A DNA stretch of 64,000 nucleotides from Cryptomeria japonica (GCF_030272615.1 NC_081411.1:180938977-181002976), one strand, 5' to 3'; positions 22,439 to 32,905 are shown, counted from the first letter of the stretch. Translations and numbers: made by a program. Notes: generated by a model not told the origin, from the letters alone.

Positions 22439-24325
22439 ATGAGTTTTACAACAACAAGCCCTACTTCCACCATTCCCGTTAGACGAAGCCGTAGAATTAA
22501 GTCTTTCCGAGGTTTAACTACCGAGGAGATGGAACCTAATTTGAATAGACTTTTTAACGAGGACATGGGTAATTCCTCTAATCCTCCTAATGATGAAGAA
22601 GCTCTCCATGAGGTTTCTGTAGAACAACTTTCAAAATTGGATAACCAATTTGACGATTTTCACCAATGGATGTCTCATGAGTATCCCGATAGTCAAGCTC
22701 TTCCTTTAATTGAGGGTCTAAAACATATGCTTCAAAGTGATAAGAATGGAATTGATATTTTGCATGGTATTGCACACATTGTGGATTCGAATGTGATGCC
22801 TATGAAGATTTGTGCTGAAACTTTAGGTTATACACAACCTCCTACACAAGTCAATCATTCTATTCCTTTAACAACTTCTATTGCTAGCATACCTACCTTT
22901 ACATCAAACATAATGGCTACTTCTATACAAGATATTCCTCCTGTGACCACTAGTCATGGGGGCAATCCTTCTTCTTCAATTAACCCTCTTCCTTCATTCA
23001 ATCTGACTTCTTCATTCATTCCTTCCATGAGTGTCCCTATTACATCTTCACAAATGAACATGACGCAAGGGGGCAATCCATTTAACCATTCCATTCCTCC
23101 TTGTAGTGTTCCTCTTGTCCAATCACCCCCTATGATTGACTATCATAGGGTCCCACCACCTTACTCTCTACCTTCTTTCAATAAAATCACACCTCCATCT
23201 CAATCTAACACACCTAATATGAATTCTTCTACTGAAGCGACCATTAACAATCTTGCACAAACTGTCTCTTCTTTACACCAACAAATTGCCTCTATGAATC
23301 AATCTAAGTTTAGTGTGCCCACATTTGATGTTGCGAGCCCACTTTCTCTTGACATTGTTCGAGCTATTCCCCCTAAACATGTTGAAATCCCACATTTGGA
23401 GCTTTATAATGGTAAAGGTGATCTTCTAACACATGTTAAGACTTTTCAAACAATTTGTACTGATTTTGCTTATGACCCGAGGTTGCTTGTGAAACTGTTT
23501 ACTAGAACATTAAGAGATAAAGCCCTACAATGGTATTGCTTGTTGCCTTCTTATTCTATTACTTTTTTCGAACAACTTGCAAATGCTTTTATTCAACAAT
23601 TTCAAAACAATATAAGTCCTAAAGTTACTTTGATTGATTTAATGCATTGTAAACAAGGTGTTAAAGAAAAAGTGACTGATTTCATTGGTAGATATAAGCA
23701 TTTGTATGCTCAAATTTCTTTTCCAGTGCCTGACAATGATATTCAAAGAATCTTTATTTCTAATTTGCAAAAAGATATTCGAGACAAACTTCTGTTTTCT
23801 GAGTTTACTTCTTTCCAACAGTTGTGTGCAACTCTTCACAATTATCAACTGACTGTGAGTCAAATGGAACAATCACATCCTATGGCTCCGAGTGATAAGG
23901 GTGATAGCAGTCAACAACCATTTGGAAAGTTTAAACCGAATAGAGATTCCATCAAATTCAATGAAAACATCATCAACAACAATGTGAATGCAGCATCAGG
24001 TGTGCCTCCTATTTCTAAATTTTTCAGGAAAGAAAGAAAGTATACTCCTTTGAATGAATCATTGCATAGTATTATGAATAAGTTATTGGAACAAAATGTG
24101 CTTACTCTTCCTCCTATAAGGCAAATTGATCCTGCAAAGATTACTTCACCTTATTTTGATAGCAAAGCTTTTTGTCAATTTCATCGTCAGCCTGGGCATG
24201 ATACTGAAAAATGTTTTTCTTTAAAGGGTAAAATTCAAGATTTGATTGATAATAATACTATTTCTGTTTCTGGAGTGAATGATAAAGGCAACACATCTGT
24301 AGCTCCTCCTAACCAAAATCTTTAG
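22439..24325 (+). CDS. Gypsy1 Gag polyprotein (628 aa), ended by an amber codon
   Basis: Starts ATGAGTTTTACAACAACA right after the leader pyrimidine tract. Residues 1-300 are Ser/Thr/Pro-rich with an N-terminal basic cluster (VRRSRRIKSFRG). Residues about 315-480 form a gypsy-type retrotransposon gag core (HVEIPHLELYNGKGDLLTHV, ALQWYCLLP, FIQQF, GVKEKVTDFIGRYKHL). Residues about 575-600 hold a zinc knuckle of form CX2HX4HX4C (CQFHRQPGHDTEKC), typical of Tat/Athila-like elements. Gag forms the particle and binds the RNA. TAG at 24323-24325 is followed in the same frame by an open 521-codon stretch. CAG to TAG is the simplest origin, but programmed readthrough is not excluded. No other stop breaks the frame, which is exceptional in this window. 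Confidence 0.88.
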   Translation: MSFTTTSPTSTIPVRRSRRIKSFRGLTTEEMEPNLNRLFNEDMGNSSNPPNDEEALHEVSVEQLSKLDNQFDDFHQWMSHEYPDSQALPLIEGLKHMLQSDKNGIDILHGIAHIVDSNVMPMKICAETLGYTQPPTQVNHSIPLTTSIASIPTFTSNIMATSIQDIPPVTTSHGGNPSSSINPLPSFNLTSSFIPSMSVPITSSQMNMTQGGNPFNHSIPPCSVPLVQSPPMIDYHRVPPPYSLPSFNKITPPSQSNTPNMNSSTEATINNLAQTVSSLHQQIASMNQSKFSVPTFDVASPLSLDIVRAIPPKHVEIPHLELYNGKGDLLTHVKTFQTICTDFAYDPRLLVKLFTRTLRDKALQWYCLLPSYSITFFEQLANAFIQQFQNNISPKVTLIDLMHCKQGVKEKVTDFIGRYKHLYAQISFPVPDNDIQRIFISNLQKDIRDKLLFSEFTSFQQLCATLHNYQLTVSQMEQSHPMAPSDKGDSSQQPFGKFKPNRDSIKFNENIINNNVNAASGVPPISKFFRKERKYTPLNESLHSIMNKLLEQNVLTLPPIRQIDPAKITSPYFDSKAFCQFHRQPGHDTEKCFSLKGKIQDLIDNNTISVSGVNDKGNTSVAPPNQNL

Positions 24326-25891
24326 ATTTTTACTGATCCATTACCTTCTCATACTTCTCATACCTCTAATGTGATTGAGGCTAATGATTCCTCTCTCTCA
24401 TCTAATGGTCTTGTGTCTATGACTCCGAATGTGATTAACTTTGTAGAGCAGCAAGAAATCCCTAAAGAACCTTCCATCACATTTGATTCTAGTGAAACCA
24501 TTAGAGCACCTGATGGTCCTTTATACATAGTTGCAAAAGTCAAGAATACACCTTGCCGTGGAGTGCTTATTGATCCTTCATGCATGGTTAATGTTATTAC
24601 TGAAGAATTTCTTTTTACTTTGCAATTGAATCAAGTGATCTATGACAAAACAGATGTGATTGTGAAATTATTTGATGCATTTTCTTCTCCTGCAATTGGT
24701 TCTATTACATTACCTATTGAGGTCCATAATAAATCTATTGATGTGAACTTTGCTATTATTCCTTCATCCGAACAATTTCGTGTGAAGCTTGGCTATCCTT
24801 GGCTATCTTCCATGAAAGCTATTGCTTCTCCCATTCATAAGTGTTTGAAATTTCCCCATAATGGTGACGTTGTTACTGTCAATCATAGTCTCTTTAAACC
24901 AGCTGAAAGAACCTCTAGTGTTCCTATTGATTACTTTTGGCCTAAACAATTCCAATCCCTTCCTCCACGAAGTGATCATCTATTCAAATCTTATCAAAAA
25001 TGGAAAACAGATATGATCTTATCTCTAAGTGAACCTAGAACACCTAAACTTGATATTCCTATCGTTCTTGAGAAGGAAGTTCTTCCTTTGAAAGATAAAA
25101 CTAATGTCTTTCCTCAAGAAGATTCTCAACCAATCCCTATGGATGTAACTATGTCTATGCCAAATAAACCTTCTAAAAGTAGACCTATACCTCCTCGTCA
25201 TGATGGACTTGGTCTTCTTCCTAAACCAAAAATTCCTCCTTTATATGGAGCAGTTCCTCCTCCTGCCTTTTATAGAGAAAAGAGACCTTCTTCTTCTCCT
25301 ATTATCCAACCTAAGAGACCACAACCTAAACACCCAAGTGATAGGGATGAGAACATTCCTCCTCCTCTATCTTCTTCACTTCCTACTAAGACTAGACGAA
25401 ATCGTTCTGCACGTGAACGCCGACGAAAGCGTCATCTTAGGGCTCAAGCAGCTATTTCTCAAACTTTAAAATCTCCAAAAACACCTTCAACAACCATTAT
25501 TCCATTTTCTCCTCAGCCAGAAATTGAACCTAAATCTCCTAAACATAAGATGCATGATGGTCTTGATCCTATGCGAGTTAAAGATCCTATTTTTATAAAT
25601 CTTGATGATGATATGGATGAAAATGTTATTCATGATGAACATGTTACTCCTCTTGCTTCTGATAGTGAATATGAACTTGTTGATGTTGATAACCATTTAT
25701 CTAATGAATTTTCTAAAGCACTTATCCTAGCTCCTAGACGAGAACAATGTGGCTTGGAACATGAACATAGCCCTTGTTTGGATCTTGTGATAGCTCCATC
25801 TGCTGTGTTGGATGTTCCTCCTCTAGCGTGTTCCCTGCCTTCCCGAAACATTGATCAGCAAGATCGGGGGGTAGATGACATGCTAGACTAG
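24326..25891 (+). CDS. Gypsy1 protease-like region and Pro-rich tail, in frame with Gag
   Basis: This is the same reading frame as gag, after one amber codon, with no ATG needed at its start; GTG 24371 is only the first alternative start. The early part reads like a gypsy retropepsin: LYIVAKVKNTPCRGVLID, then P-S-C where G-(G/S)-S is expected, then MVNVITEEF. Later blocks are IGSITLPIEVHNKSI..FAIIP and VKLGYPWLSSMKAI, which match the flap and C-terminal blocks of such proteases. The lost glycine of the D-G motif makes catalysis doubtful. The second half is Pro/Lys/Arg-rich (PKRPQPKHPSD, RRNRSARERRRKRH) and ends acidic (NLDDDMDENV). The frame stops at 25891 without entering RT. Confidence 0.78.
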   Translation: MFTDPLPSHTSHTSNVIEANDSSLSSNGLVSMTPNVINFVEQQEIPKEPSITFDSSETIRAPDGPLYIVAKVKNTPCRGVLIDPSCMVNVITEEFLFTLQLNQVIYDKTDVIVKLFDAFSSPAIGSITLPIEVHNKSIDVNFAIIPSSEQFRVKLGYPWLSSMKAIASPIHKCLKFPHNGDVVTVNHSLFKPAERTSSVPIDYFWPKQFQSLPPRSDHLFKSYQKWKTDMILSLSEPRTPKLDIPIVLEKEVLPLKDKTNVFPQEDSQPIPMDVTMSMPNKPSKSRPIPPRHDGLGLLPKPKIPPLYGAVPPPAFYREKRPSSSPIIQPKRPQPKHPSDRDENIPPPLSSSLPTKTRRNRSARERRRKRHLRAQAAISQTLKSPKTPSTTIIPFSPQPEIEPKSPKHKMHDGLDPMRVKDPIFINLDDDMDENVIHDEHVTPLASDSEYELVDVDNHLSNEFSKALILAPRREQCGLEHEHSPCLDLVIAPSAVLDVPPLACSLPSRNIDQQDRGVDDMLD

Positions 25892-26617
25892 TTACATTAG
25901 CATAGCAGATTCTCTCCCCCTCTCTTTTGTTACTTCTTCTATATGTTATTCTCATTCTTCTATTTGTTGTCCTTAGTGTTGTCTACTTGAGGATGATGCA
26001 AAGCATTGAGATCTCTTTGGTCTCTCTCATGTTGACTCAAAAGACACATGTGTTCCCTTCTTCTAGGTGACCTTCCTTGATTGGGGAATGAAGAACAATT
26101 ATGCATACATACATATGATATATACATGACTTATCATACAGCATACTGACCCCGAGGAAAGCGAAGTCACCTCGTGCTTCGTGTTTTGTGTCTATTATCC
26201 TTGGGTTTATCTCACACTTGGGGGCTAAATCTTTGTGATAACGTGCTCCTTTCCTTGCTCATTTCTTATGTGTATCACTATGTTAAAACAATCACCCCCG
26301 TTGAGGCGTGTGCGATCGCTTTAACGTAGGGGGGCATACACCCTGTCTATCCTTTCAAGATACTTGGAAAATTTCTTGGCGAACTTAGCTTTGCCTTGAA
26401 AATTTTTGGTATTTCTTTTGCATGACTCATAGTGAGGGAACCTTACTACTGACAGTCATGGTTCTCCCTCGTGATCTTCCCTTTTACTTTGTCAATCGAA
26501 GTCGTAAGATCCTTAGTCCACTGGGGGCTTGGTGTGTCTTGCCTCCTTGATGTTGTGAAAGTCTTTCAATGTTGTTTCCTTGTACTTTACCGGAAGTATG
26601 AGCATACATACTCCCGC
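25892..26617 (+). other. Gypsy1 3' untranslated region
   Basis: About 730 bp with no credible frame. Several GGGGGC tracts occur (about 26220, 26326, 26522, 26612), of which only the last abuts the LTR. Homology to RT, RNase H or integrase is not visible. Confidence 0.7.
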
Positions 26618-26633
26618 TAAAGTGGGGGCTAAA
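26618..26633 (+). promoter_or_regulatory. Gypsy1 polypurine tract
   Basis: AAAGTGGGGGCTAAA lies immediately before TGTAGCG, the 3' LTR start at 26634. Confidence 0.8.
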
Positions 26634-27886
26634 TGTAGCGTCCTAAAATTGCGACACTTGCAATTTTGACTACATTTCGGTCTTCACGATGGTGACGCAA
26701 CACGCAACCTAAATGGAGACCCCGAAACTTGCTCACGACACCAAAAACTGCATTTTTCAAGCACCCTGGCCTGAACCTCCTTGCACCCTGCTGTCCCGGG
26801 AGGTGGGACTAGAGCTCCCAGCACCCTGGTCCCTCAGGACCAGGGCGCCCAGTGCCCTGGTCCCCCAAGACCATGGCGCCCAGCGCCCTGGTCCCTGGGT
26901 CCTATTTTGGGCCCGGTCTCTTTTGGACTTCGGGTCTTTATGTTTGCAAATTGGAAAATTATCTTTCCTGGTCGGCCTAAGGTCGGGAAAATCAGTCTTT
27001 TAACCCTAATTGGCAAGTATATAAACTACATTTCTCTCTCTCATTTGGATATAACACATACATGACGGAAAAAGCGTGGAAACTATACTCAAGCATTCAA
27101 GCATTCATTCCAAGTCTCCATTCAAGGCTAAGTGTTGCATTCAAGACAAGGATTCAACCATTGAAGAGGAGATCACTTACTACATGCTACATACAACATA
27201 CTACCTACAACAACAACAACATCTAAACCTTCGCACATAAGGATACAAACATCCTTAGAACAAGGTATTAGTACTTGTTTTACATTACAGTCATTTACAT
27301 TTACAGCATTTCTCATTTCTTGGTTAATTCCAAAACCGGGGTTTGACCTAAAGGCAAACCCCTAATCCCTAACCCCCCAATCATCTTCGCTTTTCTGTGT
27401 GTAGGTTGCAGGTACGCGGCTGAAATTGAAGATCTGGAATCCTTGTGTAGAGACGAACAGATCCCCCTTCGTTTCGCGGATTTTTCGGAGGACCGTGGCG
27501 CCGGGTGCCATCATCCTGACAACTTTTGCTCAAATTTGCAGGACAGCATCGTATCGACATTTTACTGCTAATTCCAGGTCCGCAGCTTCATACTATATCC
27601 CTAACCCAGTTTATAAGCGAATCTTTATCACTTTCTATGCATTCCTAGTTTCCTATCAACATTCTTTACAAAAGAGGGTAGCTTTGCTTTCTTAACCCTT
27701 GAAACTCATTTACCATCCAATCTTGCATTGTGTGGGATTGGATCTTGTGGTTTTCAACCCCTCTTTTGAATGTAAAGTCTCTCCCTTAAGTGAAAACCAT
27801 CAACCCTAGCGAACCTCCCTTCTCTCTCCTCGGAGTTGGAAGAGGGGAGAGCCCACTAGGGTTCGATTGCGATTTTCCGCTTTACA
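26634..27886 (+). mobile_element. Gypsy1 3' LTR
   Basis: 1253 bp copy of the 5' LTR, ending GATTTTCCGCTTTACA and followed by the TSD ATACT. It lacks one CAAGCATT-type repeat and a 6-bp stretch (in CTAGTTTAATCTTCC) found in the 5' copy. Confidence 0.93.
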
Positions 27887-27891
27887 ATACT
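27887..27891. repeat. Gypsy1 target-site duplication, right (ATACT)
   Basis: Second copy of the 5-bp duplication, after which C2 gag resumes. Confidence 0.95.
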
Positions 27892-28702
27892 TACTTCATG
27901 TTGGTCCTTTAGGTACTCTTCTAGAAAATAGTGCTTCAAGTTGCTCAAATTCTTCATCCTCTTTCCTCATATCTTCCAATTCTTTTGCATATAGGGCTCT
28001 TCAATCACTTTTGCTGGTAGATAATGATGCATGAAAAAAAGGTTCAGACTTTGCAGCTCCAGAGGGTCCAAATTCTTCAAGCTCAGAAGCAAATAATTTG
28101 CCAATCAGGATATCTCTGTTAACTGAAGTGTTTGCCATTATTCTCAATTCATTAATTGTAGTAGCCTTCATCTTGTAATCCAGTGGTAGGGCTCTCAAAA
28201 CTTTAGAAACTATTTCATCTTCACTCAGAGACCCTCCACAACATTGAATTCCCATGACAATCTCATTTACTCTTTCCATAAATGTAGCAATTCTTTCATT
28301 ATTGTCCTTCTTCAAGTTCTCATATCTTACCCGGTAACCATCAAGTTTAACAATTTTGACAATAGGGTCACCTTCATTGAGAGTTTTAAATTTATCCCAT
28401 ATAACCTTTACAGATGATTTATCAGTCAATCCCATGATTTGCTGATTAGTGAGTGCACACAAGAGGGCTTCTCTAGCTCTACAATCATTTTCAATATTTT
28501 TATCCAAGTCTGCTGGAGCAAGATTGCCAGATGCTGGATGATAAGGTTTCTATCATTTCTTAGTGATCTCCCAAATATCCTTGCCAAGACATTTAACATG
28601 AGTCTCGATTCGGATTTTCCATATCCCATAGTTTGTTCCATCAAGCTTAGGGATTTTTCTACTAAAAATAGCTGCTGGTGGATTTGAATTATTAGTTTCC
28701 AT
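27892..28702 (-). pseudogene. C2 gag, N-terminal part (UBN2-like)
   Basis: ATG at 28702-28700 opens with METNNSNPPAAIFSRKIPKL and then DGTNYGIWKIRIETH, the start of copia gag proteins. A TGA and frame change near 28560-28510 breaks the frame. It continues from 28507 with ALTNQQIMGL, IWDKFKTLNEGD, YENLKKDNNERIATFMERVN and LRALPLDYKMKATTI, all of the UBN2/copia gag family, and then with an acidic coiled-coil stretch before Gypsy1. It would have formed the particle shell. The remaining C-terminal zinc knuckle lies at 19706-19990, 7.9 kb away. Confidence 0.9.
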
Positions 28703-28746
28703 AGGATCTACCTGAAGCAGTTAAGCTTCTACAAAAGAGGACCAAA

Positions 28747-28758
28747 GATCTTTTACCA
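28747..28758 (-). promoter_or_regulatory. C2 PBS remnant
   Basis: The minus strand reads TTGGTAAAAGATC where C1 has TTGGTATCAGAGC, next to the 5' LTR edge at 28761. Four mismatches make it degenerate. Confidence 0.6.
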
Positions 28759-28760
28759 AT

Positions 28761-30039
28761 TGTTAGAATAACTGATGGACAACTGAGAGGGGGGTGAATC
28801 AGTTGTCAACATATTATATTAATCAAACCACTTTATAACCTTTAACTGAAGCACATAAACATTGAATACCGGAATAGCAAAAATAGATACCGATAAGCAA
28901 TAAAAATTAAGTATGAAATAGAGAATCAACACAATGCAACCATACCACATAACACCATGATTTTTATGTGGAAAACCTAGTAAAGGGAAAAACCACGGTG
29001 GGAAGCCTACCCACAATCAGATAATACTTCTGCAAAAAGTATGTGATACAATAAGGGGCCTACAGATTAAGGAAGGCACACTGACTAGAGTGTACTGCTC
29101 ATTACAAAGGAGTCTCACTGACTACAAAGAGGTTATAACCACCTCAATATAATTGCACAATAATCCAAAATAATGAACTATCAATGATAGCATCTACCAT
29201 ACCTGATTATAGTCCCAGTTAACCTCAATACTAGAGGCCTTTAACCTCTTACATAAACCCAATTTGATCACCTATGATCGATGAAATCTCCTTCTTATAT
29301 GATCTTTCATTATTCACACATTTTATTCCATGACCATGACCTTTTATAATAACCATGATGATCTACAATGAGATCTTACATCAATTTATACAAACCCTAA
29401 GGCTTGAACCAATTAGGTCAGCCACCTAAAAGATATTACAATAAGATCATTACATACATCCACATTACAATGATATACCATGTTGGCTTTAGACCAAAAC
29501 AACATTAACCAGTCCATAAATCATTCCCATAACATGTAGAGAACACTTAATAGCACGTTACATGATACCAGTCCATAACCTAGAAAGATACAAACCTAAT
29601 TTGGGTCCACCACACCAAAAAGATGTCTCCAATCAGTTGAGGCATGAACAAAGATCACCTTCTACATCTTGAATTCCATCTAGAAGCCACACCAACACCA
29701 CTTATACATCCTATCAAAGATTCTTAGTAAAAGTTCTACCCGTAAAACCCTAAACCATTACCGGTATAGGCTTACTAGAATGTATGATAGCATACGATCC
29801 TCAAGTCAATACCAACTGACCAAAACATACTCTAGAAACATGAAACACATCAAACCAAATATATTTCATTGATCCAAACATGTTGGTAATATCCAACTGA
29901 CAGTCCCTTCTGCCGGTAACACTAGTTCTTCTACTGGTAATCAAAATCTGTCTGTCGGTAGCCAATCATAACAACTAGTGATGACATCAATGACAAAACA
30001 TCAATGAAACACATAATAAATTCCTTCATATTTCCAACA
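28761..30039 (-). mobile_element. C2 5' LTR
   Basis: 1279 bp. The + strand edges are TGTTAGAATAACTG and TTTCCAACA. It is followed by the TSD taggt (30040-30044). It is collinear with the 3' LTR but clearly diverged from it, and more so than the Gypsy1 LTR pair, consistent with C2 being the older host. Confidence 0.88.
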
Positions 30040-30044
30040 TAGGT

Positions 30045-30519
30045 AGGAGAGGAGATCCAACAAGTTTGGGAATGGAAGGTGGAAAGCGACTGAACCCTAA
30101 AAGTAGGCCAAAAACTATAAAATGTAGATGGAGAAAAAGGTCAAAATGGACACTATCAGAGTGAGAGGGGAAAATTCCAATATAAGAGGAGCTGAAGAAG
30201 AGGTCAAAATGAAACCTTAGTAGAAAGAGTTGGAAGAGAGGGGAAGGATATAGATAGGGATGGAAAGGGCTAAACAAAAGGACAAAATCAGGGGCAAAAA
30301 AACCCAATTGGGACACCACTAGGTAAAACATCACTGCAAAGGTGACAAAGAAATGATATAATGCAAGAGAGATGAGGTTAAGGGTAAAATGAAATCCTAA
30401 ACCTGAAATGGGAAAGTAAGGGATCAATTTGGACATGATGGGAACATGCAAATCAAGAAAATATGTTTGATTAGGTTAAAAATGAAGAACGAAGGTGATA
30501 TAGCTTTTAAGTGTCTACA
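30045..30519 (-). mobile_element. Gypsy2 5' LTR, 5' portion
   Basis: Continuation of the LTR that was cut at 10617. The minus strand starts TGTAGACACTTAAAAGC at 30519. The first 15 bases equal the start of the Gypsy3 LTR, TGTAGACACTTAAAA (63138), so the families are related at their edges. A minus-strand frame over 30026-30451 spans the C2 boundary and is not a gene. Confidence 0.65.
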
Positions 30520-32320
30520 TAAATTACTATAATAAAAATCTAACATATTTATCTACAATGACAAAAAAATCATTTTTTTATTATTGACTTTCATTTAATG
30601 TGTGAGCCTTTCTAGAATAGTCTAGACCATCACTCTATGAGCATCTAAGTTGATTTGGTTCCTCTCTATATCACCTTTTCACAAATAAATTCTCTTTTTT
30701 CCCCTTCAATGCTTCGATTTCACAATTTCTTTAATTTTTTAATTGGGTTATCTTATTTTGAAACTATTAATGTTATTATCAGATGTATTTTGGGGATGCT
30801 AGTATAATTCATGAAAACTATGTTAGGACAGGTGAGATTAAGTTTTCATTCTTATGTCATTCATGTATCTCCATGTTCCTTAGAAAGTGTTCTTAGGGAC
30901 ATGAGAGGAAAAAATAAATCTTTGTATTATACACAAAACTGTAAGTGCATGTATAAGAGGTGAACATGTGTTGATGATGGAAATAGGATAATATTGGAAA
31001 ATATGAGTCCTAACCATTCACTTTTGATAATTTGAATAGTTATGAGCTAGGTGCCAAAGCTTGGAAGGTGCAAAGTTCTCTATTGTGTGATTTGTAGGAT
31101 CATTAATGTGTTATTAAGCATCTTAAAAACTGAATGATTTGAGTGGCTATGGGTTAGAAACCCATGTTAGAGCCATGCAATAAATATTATTATATTATCA
31201 TGTCTATTGGTTGTCTATCACTAACTCATTTGGGTGCATTTTTAGATGAAATTTTTTTATGAACTATGGGATATTTTTGTTTTGTCAGATATTATGAGGT
31301 TAACTATATCAATTTGTTGTTTAATTTAAAAAACTTGCCCCAATGTTTGTTGGAATTTTGATGGTTATTAATTTCATTGGAGTTATGATGGGTGGTCATC
31401 AAAATTTTGACGAAAAACAGAAAAGTAAAAAAGTAAAAAAAAACCCTTAGGGTTAGTCAAGTAAACAACTAACAAAATACTTCAAAATACTTCATTCTCG
31501 TAAAGAAAAGAAGAAGTCTTCAAAATAATTCATTCCAACAAAGCAAAGTAGAAGACTTCATTTGCGCACGTAGGAGCTCGATCAGGAAGAGGAGATTCAC
31601 AAGAAGATCAACCAAAGTGGCAAACTATGTAAAAATCGAACTCAATCAGGAAGAGGAGATTCATAGGATGAGAGACAGTGGTTAATGAAGATCTCGAGCA
31701 TAACTCAAAGAGTGAGGGATAGTTCAAATCAAAATGCAGTACGTTGAACCCCGAGGTGGCTATAGCTTCAATTGGGTGGCCTAATTCTAATGCTGGTAGG
31801 TGAGATGGTGAAGATAGGTTAATCAATTTATAGGTGACCCAACACTTGGCTTCATATTATGTGCATCTCAAACATAATTAGATTTGCATAGCTATTATTT
31901 CTTGGGTACTGTTTCCTCGACATCTAATAGATGCATTTTTAGGGTACCAAGAAATGCACAACATGGAGGCTATTGTTTGGGTTGGCACTACTAGTTTTAA
32001 GAGGTTGGTTATGATCATAGTTTTTGTCTGATTGGAAGAAAAATTTAAATTGACCTTAAATCGATAACTCCATTACATCAATTGAGAAGAAGAAAATGTA
32101 GGGTTTTTGTCACATACGAGGGCAACCGACATAGCAAACTTGGTTACAATATTATCTTTGACAAATCTGATGACCATGTATGTGATACAAATTTTACAAG
32201 TTATAGCTTATATCCAATGTGTGTAGTATTTAGTTGTCATCAGTAAAAATTTGTAACCTACAAAAGAGTTTGGGTTAATGACAATAATGAAATATAATTC
32301 CCATTAGGTGAATGGTCTTC
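30520..32320. other. Unassigned AT-rich stretch
   Basis: No credible frame or known domain. A direct repeat AATCAGGAAGAGGAGATTCA-like occurs at about 31572-31592 and 31643-31663. The flanks of the Gypsy2 TSD half (taaat, 30520-30524) begin it. It may be older host or decayed repeat DNA. Confidence 0.4.
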
Positions 32321-32905
32321 ATCAAATACACCAAATAGTTGTCTATGTCTAAGATCAAACATTAGCTAATTCTATGAAGTAGCTAAGATCAAAATTTATT
32401 TGAATGAGATCCATTTATTGTTAGGAATTTAGTAAAAGTGGAAGCCATTTTGATTGTTAGATCTCTGTCTGATAAATTTTAATCTCAGTTACTTCATAGA
32501 ATTAGCTAATCTTTAACATAGAGAGTAAATAAAATAGAGTTTAAGCCATGAATTATAGAAAATAGATTTTTTTGTTTATATTCATATTGTTGATTACAAG
32601 GCAAATATTCATTTAACTTTTAAAAAGGGTTGTCACAAAATACACCAAATAATAGTCTAAGTTTGAGATCAAACATTAGCTAAGTCTATGAAGTAGCTAA
32701 GAGCAAAATTTATCAGAATGGGATCCATTTATTTTTAGGAATTTAGTAAAAGTGGAAGCCATTTTGATTGTTGGTGACTGCCCTTTTAAAAAGTTAAATG
32801 AATATTTGCCTATGTAATCAGCAATATGAGTATAAACAACCAAATCTATTTTCTACAATTCATGGGTTAAACTCTATTTTATTTACTCTCTATATCTCTA
32901 TGTTA
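32321..32905. repeat. Complex fold-back repeat
   Basis: Two direct copies of ACACCAAATA(G/A)...GCCATTTTGATTGTT lie at 32321-32456 and 32641-32778. Inside the first, TTAGCTAATTCTATGAAGTA (about 32362) is inverted at about 32480-32510. A segment at 32517-32634 (GAGAGTAAATAAAATAGAGT...) is inverted at 32788-32900 (...ACTCTATTTTATTTACTCTC). The whole can fold into long stems. It has no coding capacity and could be a MITE-like or fold-back element with an internal duplication. Confidence 0.75.

Larger units (their letters stand above)
19991..27886 (+). mobile_element. Gypsy1: non-autonomous LTR element with gag and protease-like region only
   Basis: 7896 bp, flanked by a perfect 5-bp duplication inside C2 gag. 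It has near-identical LTRs (19991-21257 and 26634-27886), a PBS, a 1.2-kb leader, one long frame (22439-25891) with a single amber stop, a 3' untranslated region and a PPT. The zinc-knuckle form CX2HX4HX4C suggests a relationship with the Tat/Athila side of Ty3/gypsy. No RT, RNase H or integrase is present between gag/protease and the 3' LTR, and the length leaves no room for them. By eye the two LTRs differ at about 30 positions, mostly transitions, plus two small indels, so it is fairly young for this window. It resembles elements described as TR-GAG or large retrotransposon derivatives. Confidence 0.9.
10618..30039 (-). mobile_element. Copia element C2 with two nested insertions
   Basis: Full-length minus-strand Ty1/copia element bounded by LTRs at 10618-11884 (3') and 28761-30039 (5'). 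Flanking five-base duplications are taagt (10613-10617) and taggt (30040-30044), differing by one transition. The domain order on the minus strand is gag, protease, integrase, RT, RNase H, the copia order. It carries Gypsy1 (19991-27886) inside gag and an LTR cluster (about 11952-16398) between RNase H and the 3' LTR. All domains contain stops or frameshifts, so it is inactive. Confidence 0.88.
1378..30519 (-). mobile_element. Gypsy2: large, apparently non-autonomous gypsy-like element interrupted by C2
   Basis: Reading the minus strand, an LTR begins TGTAGACACTTAAAA at 30519, is broken by copia C2 (10618-30039), resumes at 10617 and ends ...GTCTACA at 9230. Two bases later comes a PBS-like sequence (9227-9212) identical over 16 bases to that of Gypsy1. 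A repeat-rich leader (9211-6148) and a gag-like Ser/Pro/Gln-rich coding region (6147 to about 4400) follow. No reverse transcriptase, RNase H or integrase motif is visible between 1378 and 9211. No second LTR is seen, so the lower boundary is uncertain and may lie beyond the window or have been lost. A possible TSD half, taaat, lies at 30520-30524. The lineage is inferred from the PBS, LTR ends and leader, not from pol. Confidence 0.55.

Noticed and set aside
30026..30451. 141-codon minus-strand frame
   Set aside because: Spans the C2 LTR edge and the Gypsy2 LTR; Phe/Leu-rich composition follows from a purine-rich + strand.
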